64,000 nt of DNA, taken from positions 171,501 through 235,500 of the forward strand of contig NW_025813746.1 in assembly GCF_021917145.1 (NCBI RefSeq), given 5' to 3'. Shown in pieces: positions 32,041 through 62,900 of the stretch. The notes below the pieces were generated by a model. The model made no database searches, had not been told where the DNA came from, and saw only the letters and a list, made by a program, of their open reading frames with translations. This stretch comes from Hypomesus transpacificus (Eukaryota > Chordata > Actinopteri > Osmeriformes > Osmeridae). Positions within the stretch are counted from its first letter, which is position 1, and every line of letters begins with the position of its first letter. Both the position numbers and the translations under genes were made by a program.

Positions 32041-34489
32041 GGTAAAAAATTACTAAACCCGTATTCCAGAATTCCAGTCTAACTTCGAAAATGATCACAT
32101 CTGTAAATTGTGTGGCTGCAGTTCTGAGCGGAGTCAATCCCCAATATTGTCATCTTAATGGAAGTACTCCTAATATTGGGATAATTTATATAGGGGGGGG
32201 GGGGGGGGGGGGGGGTATTGCACACTTGAGGATTACATCAAGCTCTCTTGCCTAGTCAGCTGAATCGGTTTCCCAATGGGTCTCAAATGTTCAAACCTAT
32301 TTCAAGCTTATTTGCAATAATTGCGGTCTTTTCTTCAAAAATAAGAAGAGCATGTGACTAAATTGACTGTCGATTATCATAACCATTCATAAATTGTAGG
32401 CTACATTTTGATGATGACCTTTAGACTGGTGCAAACTCTAAAGTTCATATGACGGTATCACTGACATTTTATATGATCTTTACAATTCTATAATACTCAG
32501 TTAGGTACGGTTAAAAAAAAATGTATTGGCAACGCTTTCCCCACCCATTTCTTTTTTGGGAAACTCTACTACCCAAATTATAATTTGTTTAACTCATGAT
32601 GTACAAAGGTTCGACTTCGTTTTGTGACAATTTACATTTTGATTTCAAAAGGATATGACTCATGTTCATTAAGTCCTGGTAAGTATGTAGCCTATAAAAT
32701 CGGCAACCGTCTGCGGCTACAAGCGACATAAAGACGACGTAATTAGTATCTTGTGCACTGCTATGATGACACTCCTTTGTTCCTGTTCTGTGGAGTTTTG
32801 GGGAAAACAGAAGTCTACTAAAATACTGCACAGACGACAGGGCACCAAGTTGCCAGACATACATCTCATATTAGTCCAAGAGAAACATAGAACATTACAA
32901 TGTTCAAGCCAATGTACACGGAACTACTGCACTTCAGCAGCAAAGAAAACTCCAAATGATAAACATTGCGTGTCCAAAACAAGTACGGTGGCTTTTTCTG
33001 TCGGCATTCATTCATTTGTGAGAGATAACACCATATAAACGTTATGGCAGCTCTACATACCCAACTGATCGTTTAACTAAAAGTGAACAATGACCAAAAA
33101 CATCTTGTCAACAGTGACTTGAACATGTTAAGAGTTTGCAATGCACACACTTTCAAATCCTCCCCTTGTCGTCGTGTGAGGATATCTTGATTGTCGTAGC
33201 TGAGGTGCGGGATAGGGAGGTGGGCGGGTGGGTCTGACCGGGCCTAGGCATCTACAGAGAGCCTCTCACCTGCCTTCTGATGACGTCACAGACAGTACAA
33301 CACAGGAATCAGATGAGCAACACTTGGAACCGATCAGATAAAATCTCATTGCGGGACACTTGATCTTTAAACATTTTACTTGGAAAGGCACAAACTATGA
33401 TTTCCTGGTAAATTATTTTGATGTAAGAAATAAAATTGAAAGACATATCCGGTTTCATGTAAATTGACAACATTTCGGCCATTACTCAGATATGAGCCTT
33501 GTGTAGGACTCTTCCTAAAATCAGTCTTTATTAAGTTGTTTTCTTGTTTGTTAATTTCAAACCTAGAATTCCACTGTATTTTTCTTCCAAAAGTGCAATA
33601 ATAATAAGAGAGCTTAATATCGGTTTCTCTCAATCTTCCACAGTACCTGAGGACAGTGACTGTGCTACAAAGTCCACATTGACAGACAATAAGAAAGCCA
33701 GAGAGGAAAAAAAAAAAAATAGAAGAATTCCAGAACACTACAACATAAAAGTAAAAGTTTGTTTTCAATCCAGGGAGTCAACTTCGAAAACTGAGGATTA
33801 AATTACAAAAAAAAAAGAAACAAAAAAATACATAAAAATCCTCCAATTCTGCTTTAAATGAAATGCTTCCTGTTGCTTTCAGTGATTCCAGAGTTATCAT
33901 TAGTATAGTTCATTCTTGCCCCTGATCTTGATCCCACAAATAAAGACCTATGTCTATGGAACAGATTCCTTTCACTTGACCCACTGACAAGTGCCCCATA
34001 TCAATGGCTGTTGAACAACACTTGTTCTGTATGGAATCTAGAATACAACAACTGTTTCAAACAGTATATATAGAATTTTTTTCATATTCACGTCACGGTA
34101 TTCGTGTTTCGTTGTTACAGCTTTAACTTTTCCTCAAACCCCCCAGTTATTATGCAAGTATTTAAACGTTCCTTTCTCTTTTTTTTTCTTCTTTTTTTTC
34201 TTTGTTAAAAGGAACCAGAGTCTGTTGTGGAGTGATTAACTTCGCAGGACAACCACATTTCCTTTACTCGCCTGTAGCAGGGGAGTACTGAGACAGAGAA
34301 ACGGTGGGGGGGAGGGGGGGGGGGAGGGAGAAAGAGAGGGGGAGAAAGAGCGGGGGAGAGGAGAGAGACAGACCGAGCGAGGGAGGGAAAAAGAGGGATA
34401 GGGATGGGGGGGGGGGATCTGTGTAGTTGTTTCCACTTAAAACTTGACAGTGACCAGAATGTTTCAAGTTCTCTCCAAAGTCGTTCTGT
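32041..34489. other. between mfsd12 and csnk1g2
   Basis: No coding exon was recognised. The left end should hold the mfsd12 5' UTR and promoter, and a pure G run of about 23 lies at 32193-32215. The right part should be the csnk1g2 3' UTR; a minus-strand AATAAA at 33532-33527 is a possible end. Both assignments are by position. Confidence 0.5.
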
Positions 34490-53939
<19,450 letters not shown>

Positions 53940-54008
53940 AAGCTTGTGATACCCTGGCCTCTCCACGATTACTCCCCGGCCATGCAAACCACAGAGGCTC
54001 CAAAACAA

Positions 54009-57000
54009 CTAGCAGGACACTTTAGGAGGAGAGGGGGGGTCGAGCGACACAGCACAGAAGAGAGGTGGCGTGCAGAGCAGTGTCGTCGTTTTTACGCTTC
54101 AGCGCGGGTAAAACAGTGGTGAAACAAACCAGTGGAAGAACAACTCTTGGTCTTGTTCCTGGTTTGCGGATGTGGGTTCCTTTTGTCTTTGTTTCTTCAG
54201 CTCCAGCCTCAGAGAAGCATGCCCCTGCCTGAAGTGGGCAGGTCGTGCTAGCATGTGCCCACTCGCACACAAACGCACTTGTACACAAGTACTGAAAATC
54301 CCCAGCTACTGGATCCACTATGCAGCTTGGCAGCTTTGCCTCAAGGCCCTCATCGCTTCCTTCCGGTCAGTCTTTGGCGATGCGGCCGGGACTCTCCATG
54401 TTGCAGGGTCTCGGCAGAGGAAGGTGAAGGTAGATACTGGTGTGTTTGGGAACGTCGCAACGGAGTTCTGGATCACGCAGAGATCTGAAAATCACACGAC
54501 CAGAACACAAGCTACTTTAGAACATAATAGATCTCAGGCAACCCATTTTACTATAGAGTTAATAAATAAAGGAGAACAGTTCTGGAATGCTATGATATTC
54601 CTGTTCAGACTTGCTTGCTTTGTATTCAACAAAGCAAAACGATTGGAAGCATCACAGAGAAGGGAGCCAAATCCTTTTCAGAATAAGATGACCACAAACC
54701 CAATAAGCTACTTGGGTAAACGGCACTAGACAGAGTAAACCTGGTCCTACATATTCAAGGCCTTGAGGTAAGTATAGAAAAAAACTTAGTGGACACAAGA
54801 CAAAAGATCATTTCCATTTAACAGTAACAGCGAGATTTGACAGCCTTTGAATTCTTGATGACACACTGAGGTTTCTGTATGGCCAAGGCCTCAAGTCCAC
54901 CTCCACCCCCCACCCTTCTTCCCCTCCCCCGCCCCCTTGGGACCAGTGATGTTCCTGATACTGGTGGAGAAGTTGAAGTAGGCAATGCAGGCAGTATCGG
55001 CAAGCAGCTACACTTTTCCCAGGAAATACACTTACACTGATCAATGATAGCCAAAACGCCCCACCGTCATCAAACCCGGGAAAGAGATTTGCATCATCGA
55101 ATGACACGATGAGCAGGAGGGGCCAACAAGCTTAGCATCATATCTAAGGTGGACTTTGGACAGCATAAATCTCAGTATAAACTATCTGAACTGCCAGCCA
55201 AACGTAGCCGACACCATTTATTTTGTATTTATTTCTGTGGGGCTTACCAATTCCAAATGAGATATATCCTTACGTTAAAACAAGTGAGATTGTGTCTACA
55301 TGTGTTCCTTGACATGCGCCTCAGTAGAAAGAGAGGACTGGGTTTGAGTATAAGGCGAGGTCAATCATTAAATTATTGGTGCTATAAGGTGAGGTCAATC
55401 ATTAAATTATTGGTGCTATCTTTCTTGTAACTAGTCACATGTTGCCTACACTTCCCTACAGCACATATCACAGGACATATCAAGTCTCGTCACTACATAA
55501 CAAGAACAATCAATGAAATGGAAAAACCAGTACTTGTAATCCACCACCCTAAACAAGAAAGAGCAGGGCATCAAGCCAAACTGTTCGAAGTTTCATCTAA
55601 CAGCATACCAGAGAAATTAGTCAAATTGCTTGGAACATTGGTTCTAGAGCTTTTTCTGTCTGTATGTGTTAATGTGTGCGTGTAACATCCTGGAAAAGAT
55701 ATAACAGCAGGCAAAGGTTAGGCTAGCACATTACTACCATGACAACTACACTGATATTGTCAACAATGGTGTTTCATATTAACAAAGCTCAGCTAGGTGG
55801 CAAAATCTTATGTATTCATAGATGATTACTTGTGATACGTTCGGTATCCCTGTCACAGCTTAATGTTTAACGACTAATCTGCTGTGTTGTTAAAACACAT
55901 AGTCTTTCTAGCAAAGATTCAACTCCACTTCCTACATCGATACTTCCTACATCTACTAGAACGTAATTTCGAAGGGCCAATGTTTCAAGCGTCAAAACGT
56001 CTAGGCTAACTGTCTTTATTCATTAATCATAGACTTACCGTACAGTACCATTAACTTTAGTCTAAGCTTTCTATGATTTAGGTCGCAAAATAGGTAACTT
56101 GTCTGGCTAATTCTTCTTGCACACTAGTAGAGCTAGTTTGTAGTATCGCATGCAAGTCAGTGTTTCTTTCCTGTCAGTGTGGCCTTGACAGAAAAGCTAT
56201 CTAGCTAAATTGTTCGCTAGCAAGAATAGATACTAGCTAACTGGTTAGCTTCATCGCTAATGAGCTAACTGCAAAGTGGATACATTAGCTTCCTTGTTCG
56301 TAAATACATGAGCACTTCAACATTATCAGCTGACATTACTCACACAGTATTAACCTGGCAAATGGTCTTTTGCGACAGCTCCCTGACAAAAAATCTCAGG
56401 TTTCGAACGAACGATATGACCTGACTCAGTGACTAGACAAGGTAGGGCAGGGGCCAAGGTATAGCGATCGAGTCTTTGCAAAAAGCTACTTTAGTTAGTT
56501 TGGAGCCATTTGTGCTAGCAGCTAGCAAAGGCGGTGGCAAACTAGCTAGCTCGATAGAAACAGATAGACTGCTAACTAGGGTAGCTGCTAACTTGCGGCT
56601 AGCTGACCAGCAAGTAAACGTACTCCGGAAAGAGACATTTACTAACAATATTTTGCCCCAAAACTATGCCGATTTTATAAATTATTGGCAAGCTCATGGT
56701 CTGATAATATATCTGATAATTGTAAAAATATCCAGGCCTAGCACTTATCCAGCCACACTCGCAGTCCTGCCAATGCCGAGCAGAACAAGTTAAAACTGGA
56801 CAGAACATCAAATATTCATTGGAATAACCTTAATTGTACTTATTGTAGATACAAGTGACAGTGACGCTATATTAGGTTTTACGGACATGATAGTTATTAC
56901 ACGAAAAATTGCATTAATTCACCTGAAAGAAGCTGCGTTTGTTTTCAGATCTCAACCATAACATCGACCACTGGGCAACTCCTTAATCCTCACAACCAAA

Positions 57001-57125
57001 ATCCAGCTTGCTTGGTCGCGTTAGCTTAGCTGCCTGTAGTTTATAGAGTTAATTTACAGCTCAGAAGATTTCCTTCGAAATAACACCCACAAATAAACAA
57101 TTGTCGTCAAAGAAAATAGTTTTAC
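54009..57125 (-). other. csnk1g2 5' intron sequence (inferred)
   Basis: No coding exon was found. The coding exon seems to start at 54008 (acceptor GCTAG). The nearest plausible upstream donor is at 57125. The region is less repetitive than the rest of the window, AT-richer, and contains many CTAGC-type motifs around 56.2-56.6 kb. Confidence 0.4.
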
Positions 57126-57300
57126 CTGGCTGTAAACACGAACTGTCAATGCGCACGCAACAACATGCTTCTTTATTTATGTGTATTTTCGAGATTTCAT
57201 CTCTTTCCCCTCGCCGGGGTTTAGCTGTTGTCTCTTTAGCTAAGCAGTAAAGCCTCCCAAGCCGATAGGCAAGCATTCAGCGTCACATTCCGCCCCTTGC
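57126..57300 (-). other. csnk1g2: candidate 5' UTR exon and promoter of csnk1g2
   Basis: The minus strand carries a donor CCAG|GTAAAA at 57126/57125, preceded by sequence with several CpG (CCCCGGCGAGGGG). That fits a non-coding first exon for a housekeeping kinase. The exon's upstream edge is not defined by sequence. Confidence 0.4.
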
Positions 57301-57786
57301 ACTATCCTCACGTTGACAAACTACCGCATCTTGCTTGTAGAATATGACTTTAGATCGCCCTGAAAGTCGTGCGCAGTTTACAGCTGCTCTACAGAGTGGC
57401 TTTACAGACATCTAAAAGGTGCGTGGTGTGGGTGCTTTGCAGTTTATACAATAATTAGAACTAAACAAACATCTTAGAACTCCCTTCACCATATGGTCTT
57501 CATTGGGTCATCTCAAGAAATTAAGAGTCGTTCATTGTCATAGCCTACTTTTTGGTTATTTGAAGGTCAAAGTCAGAATAAGAAAACTTCTATTTCCCCA
57601 TTCGACCATTCTTGGAAACAAAGAGTAACTCTGTAAGAAGTTCCATGTACCTGAGTATATCTACTGCAAAGTTTGTCAGATATGCTCACTGACATAGCTT
57701 GCCCAAATGTAGTGTTTGTATTAAAAAAAATGAATAAATAAATACTGACACACTTCAATGTCAACGTTTAATCTAAATAAATTGAT

Positions 57787-57792
57787 TTTATT
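57787..57792 (-). terminator. candidate poly(A) signal for the Dmbx-like gene
   Basis: AATAAA on the minus strand about 470 bp after the stop at 58265. No coding sequence was seen between them except the alternative frame described in the findings. Confidence 0.45.
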
Positions 57793-58264
57793 AATATTTA
57801 CAGGTTCAAATGGTGGAAGTTGCTCAACAACAAAGTTGCAATACAGAGTCAACACACAGGTGCATTTCAAAGTTTATATGAAGCATGTAACAGTCAGCAT
57901 CATATTGTTCAACAAAGGCATTCAATAGTTTGGTTACAGTAAAGTCAAGAAGTTAAGTCAAACTCTAAAATCAGTGCCTTTGGTTGCTGGGGACAGGGAG
58001 GTTAAAAAGCCATAGTGCACAATGTCAATGTTTATGGAGATAAACAAATCATCTATAAACTTGAACAATGACTGAATCAAATGATATGAACAATTGATCT
58101 GTTTAACACTTTCTCACGCATCCTCAACGAGGGTTGCAGGTGGGTAGGGTGCCTGTGCACCAGGGGCAAAGCTGGTTGTCACTGTTCGGGGCTCCAAACC
58201 CTGGCCTGGTCTGACCTGTAGGCTCATGTGGCAGTGTGGAACTGCCCTGGGGGTAGGCCTCTGG

Positions 58265-59396
58265 TTACAGCCCCAGGCTGGAGCTGGGCAGCCCTTTACT
58301 GGAACAGGCAGTCTGAAGGGCAAGGCTGCAGGTTTTACCTCCGGGCGGAGCGAGCCCAAATGCAGGGCCATGTTGTTGTAAAATGGGCCAGAAGGCTGGG
58401 CTTATGTGGAGACCAGCTGACAGCATCCCTAAAGCCTGGTGACGCGGAAGGTGATACTGCTCCCTAGCCACCATGGGGAAGCGGGGAGGAGAGTGTAGTC
58501 TGGAGTAGGACTGGGCCACAGGAGGGGCTGAGGAACAGGAAAGAGAGGAAGCATCGCTGGGTTCCCTTAGCGGAGAGATGTCACAGTGTGTTTTGGAGGG
58601 CTCGTCCTTGGGCTTGGCCTCCTCCAGGCTCTGCTCGCGGCACAAAGGGGAATAACGCTGACCCTTGCGGAATTTTGCTCTTCTGTTTTTGAACCATACC
58701 TGTGGAATGAAATGTAACGGGGTATTAGAGTCTGGAAATATCATGGAAGGATGTGACAAATTAGTGTAACTTTATGCAATAGGTCGCGCGAACACACACA
58801 CAGAGAGAGTATGACGTTTACAGACACAATGCATCAGTTACTTACTGACCTGAATGCGTGCCTCTGGCAGATTTATGCAGAGAGCCAGTCTCTCTCTCAT
58901 ACCCACATCTGGGTACTGTGTTTGCTGGAAAGCCTTCTCCAGGGCCTGCAGCTGAGAAACCGTGAAGGCCGTTCTACTCCGACGTTGTTTCTGCTGGTTT
59001 CCATAACGAGCCTCCAGAATCAATTCTGTTGGATCAAATTAGTTAAACTCAATAAGTAACTAAGTAATAAGAAGTGCGGCACAAAAAATGCTAAACAGTC
59101 CGTGATGAGGGCAGTAATATGATAATATTGTTTCCTTGGAGTGAGGGTCGAGCTTCAACCCGTGGAAACAGACAACTTATTATTTACAGGCTTTATCCTA
59201 GGCTACCTGTTTGAATTTGTAACGTACCTGCTAGCCTCTCAGCAACAGAAAAGGCATGCGCAGAGGGACTAGGTGACGAGCACATCTGGTACTCTTCCGC
59301 CATCTGGTGGTGAAGGTTGAAAAACACGGAGTTGGCGTTGTGCATTGGATAGACTCCTGTGTTGTTTGATCCTCCACAAAAATTCAAGGAATTCAT
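58265..59396 (-). CDS. Dmbx-family PRD-class homeobox gene, divergent paralogue
   Basis: Exons in transcript order are 59396-59228, 59025-58850 and 58699-58265; phases agree and give 259 residues. The N-terminal part (VFFNLHHQ ... [21 protein letters not shown], up to 66) has the same layout as DMBX1. The homeodomain spans about 70-129, with [21 protein letters not shown] and the DMBX-type [11 protein letters not shown] (117-127). It has Lys at homeodomain position 50, as in Otx and Bicoid, which predicts TAATCC-type sites. Compared with DMBX1 as I recall it, about 10 of 60 homeodomain positions differ ([13 protein letters not shown] for QLEALEKTFQKTH). The Pro/Ser-rich tail has no OAR motif that I can see. 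The start ATG at 59396 lies 4-7 nt after a NAGNAG acceptor and has no upstream in-frame ATG. DMBX1 is a repressor in early forebrain and midbrain. No symbol is given because orthology is unclear. Confidence 0.85.
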
Positions 59397-59773
59397 AGCG
59401 CTGCTGCGTGTAAGAACAAGAATTGTGTTAATTGTGCTGCATTTTGTATTATTATTCAACAGGAAGTACTGTAGAAAGAACCCAATATTAAGCGTAGATA
59501 ACCCTTCCAGTTTTACTGTAGACAGTCTAGTATTTTGTCTTTTAAAACTTAAGTTTCCTTACTCTTATACACCTTACACTTATAAAACAAAAATGTATTT
59601 GGCTTGAGTCAAAGTGTAAGCACTTTCATGACGCAAAAATAACCCGTAAAAAGTCCCAGTCGCTAAAATCAATTACAAAATAAATTATTAACAGCAATGC
59701 GTAATTTCTAATGATCTATGTCAATCCAATGTACAATGATAGTGCTAGGTAGGCTGTAGAAATATTATTACCT

Positions 59774-59895
59774 TAAATGTTCCACAGATGCAGATAACCG
59801 TTTTTCTGCTGTATATATATATGTTGTCCAATTGATACGAAATTCAGACGTTATCCTCGTACGTTACTACGCTTTGTCGTTGCATGGACGTAATT
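59774..59895 (-). other. candidate non-coding first exon of the Dmbx-like gene
   Basis: The minus strand has a donor TTTAAG|GTAATA at 59774/59773. It would splice to the NAGNAG acceptor at about 59402-59406, just before the ATG. The upstream edge is set by the promoter motifs near 59925. Confidence 0.4.
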
Positions 59896-59921
59896 CTCCG
59901 AAAACCATTCTCACCCACGAC

Positions 59922-59966
59922 TATTTAAGAAGCGTTTACTCCAGCAACCCTCAACCATTAGCCAAT
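59922..59966 (-). promoter_or_regulatory. candidate promoter of the Dmbx-like gene (TATA-like plus CCAAT)
   Basis: A TATA-like TTAAATA at 59928-59922 lies about 35 bp downstream of an inverted CCAAT box (59962-59966). Both are correctly placed before the candidate exon 59774-59895. This is motif evidence only. Confidence 0.4.
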
Positions 59967-59969
59967 AGA

Positions 59970-62900
59970 AAGAAAGGTATTAGCCAGGATTAGGTGGGAT
60001 GAGGGAGAAGAGGGGGGGTCCGAGGGCTCAAGTTTTTGAAACTATTGAACTTGGGAGATTTACGCCAAGGATCCTTCTCTATAAGAAAGCGTTTCATTCC
60101 CTCCCGTTAAAACAATTAAAACAATGTGGTCGGCTAATCTCTGAGGCAGGGCATTAAAATAACAGCCTTTGATTGTCCTCGGCTCTCAGCCTTCATTCTA
60201 CTACACTCCTGGCTCTGAGCTTCTCCCCTTGGTGGAGGTTTCCTCTGTGATTTGTTTTGCTAACAGGCTCCATATTTTGCCCATAAACTGTCAGCCTGTG
60301 AAGTATAATCTAGACATTTCCCATTGAGACCAATTTCCTAAGGTTCAACTGAGCCAAAATCTCAAAGTTCTTCTCACAGAGAACTATTATCCCACTGAAA
60401 TAATCAAACAGCGAGATGCCCAATAGTATAGCTCCACAAAACACAAATACACACACAAACACACACACACATATTCATGTTTCATGGTACATCAAGCTAA
60501 TATAAATGTAAATGGATGCACATGTACAATTAAAGAGTAGTCCTATAGTATTGTAGTGTGGCTATATACTGGCAAGACTGTCCAAATGTCAGAATACAAC
60601 ATATAGTATCCCACCGATCCTGCAGTACAGTAGGTCGTAATATGTTTATATTTCTTTGACACTTGCATAGCCGGTGGAAAAAAATGGGTGTTTGGAAAAT
60701 GGGTGTTATAATCTTCTTTTCCTCATCGTCCATACTGGCTTTGGCATGCCCACAATGTGCAAAAGCATAAGACTTTCCAATAAGATCATCTCCAGTAATC
60801 TCCCCACTGTATTTCAAGGCTGGGGTGTTAGAGATGTAAATTCCTTGAAGACTGGGTTGAGGTCTTCAGCGTAGAGAGCAATGGCAGTCAGAGTGATAGA
60901 TTACACTTCCCACGAGTATCAGGAGTGTCCCAGAATTCAGTCTGTTTTAACCCTAATAGCGAGGTAATGCCAGCACCAACGATGCCAGCCACTTGCAGGA
61001 GAAGAAGCCATTGCAGATCAGTCTAAAGAACCACATGCCCAAGCATTGTATCTGAGATTCAATCCTGAGGGCTTTGTTTTCCTCTTATGAGTCAGAGGAT
61101 GAAACCACGGCCATTTTGAACACTGATCTTGTGCGGTATCAAGGAGGGGGTAAACCTGTTGGATACGTCAACAAACTGAATCCAGGGTGCAAAAGAAAAC
61201 AAACAAAAAAAATCAAAAATACATTTCTGTCATTGCATGTGTGTCTAAAGGGTGATTTCTGCAGGCAAACATATGATCCATCATCTATGACCAGGTGGAA
61301 TGAATCTGGATGAATGTGCTCATACTTGTACATGTCCATTCAGACTCCTAAAATATGTGGAACCTTCTTTTTTGTTTTCTTTCCCCGGCTTTTTTCCCCC
61401 AATTCTTTTCGCTGTTCTTGGCTGTCAAGCTATATTAGTGTCCGATAGAAATAAGTCATTTAGAAGAGGCTGTGTAGGCCAGCCCCTGAACCCCACTAAA
61501 AGCTCCAGGATTAGGTCCCAGAGGCCTTTGTCTCCTCAACCGGCAGGATTAGGGGAGATTTACTGCAAAAGAAAAAAAGTAGTTATTTCATGGCACTTTC
61601 ATGATGAAACCTGGCCAAAGCTGTGTTGGCTGGGGGGATTATAGGCACACAAAGAGTGTGGTTGTGTGCGACCCCCTCCCCTCTGCCACCACCCCGGCTC
61701 CTCGCCCCCCCGGATCTCTTCTCCTCGCCAGGCAGGGACCCCCCCCACCCCCACCCCCCCGCCCTCTCCTCTCCGAGGTGTCCCTCTAGATGAGTGATGT
61801 TGTCTCTGATCAGGCCCCCTCCGATCACAGTCATGCAGCGGCCTGCTCTGCTAATTGCTTTGTTTGTTTTGAGCCCCTCGCAGGCTGCCCTTTCGAATCC
61901 GACAAGTCGACTGATCTCGACCCAGGCCACTCTCATCCCCAACTTTCATGACTCGAAGCCATCGAGAAATGAGATCAAATTGGAAATATTTAAGTACTGT
62001 CCTTTGGCTTTCATCTACATGTTAAATACATACCGGTAAGGATTCAGTACTGCTGATGATTAGGATTACTGTACTGTAGGTGTGGAGGTAGAATAGGAGT
62101 TAGAGGCTTGCTGTCCCTCCCGTAGAGTTTAAAACGGCTTAAAGGAGTTATCCTCTTCCTGGAGGATCCACTTACAAATGCATGGATTACAGGCACTAAC
62201 AGACAAAGGTTATGCTCAACAAGTCACATCGCTGACAACAGTCTTAGCTCCAAGCAGGTGAGAACTTGTGGGTTTAATAACTGCTCCTTTAAGATGATGG
62301 GGAATTACTGGGAATGGCTTTGGAAATGGGAGAAATACATAATTACAATGAACATGTTGTTAAATACCTTCAATTTTCTGTGTGACATATTTAGCAGACA
62401 TGAACAACTGTCTTTCCAGGACAGTATAATCTAGTTTAAAAACGAGTGGCCCATTACAGTAAATTGAGCTTTAATTTTTGTCTTTTTTTCTCTTGCAAGG
62501 TTTTATAAGCTTATTTCAATTAATAACAGGCATGCCCATTTGGTCCTCAAACTATTTTGTCAAAAGGTTTGTTTTTGGACATCAATTCCTCTTTCTAAAA
62601 GCTACAGGGGTTCAACAAGAAGATGAGTGGGGCCTGGTTTTGTGGGTGAAAAGTACCACCGTGTTTTTTTTAATGTCTCCTGTTTAACAGATGTTTCAGT
62701 TAGAGAACAGCAGTTGGAGAAGCACACCCCCCCCCCTCCCCATACACTACGGCTTTCTCTTCTTCGCTTTCTTTAATTACTTATCAATAGTGGAAATTTG
62801 TATTGACAAGGACCTGTCAAGAAGGGAGCTTTGTAGTTGTCAGTTATCTGTGGGGTAGCTGCTCAGAGGACAGCCCCCTTGGACACCAACTGGATCGAAC

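Noticed and set aside
53940..54008. In-frame N-terminal extension of csnk1g2
   Set aside because: The first codon is TTG and coincides with the splice acceptor. The first ATG is at 53939 and matches the known CSNK1G2 start.
62478..62687. 69-codon open frame upstream of the homeobox gene
   Set aside because: Its composition is like translated AT-rich non-coding DNA, with no family similarity and no splice partner.
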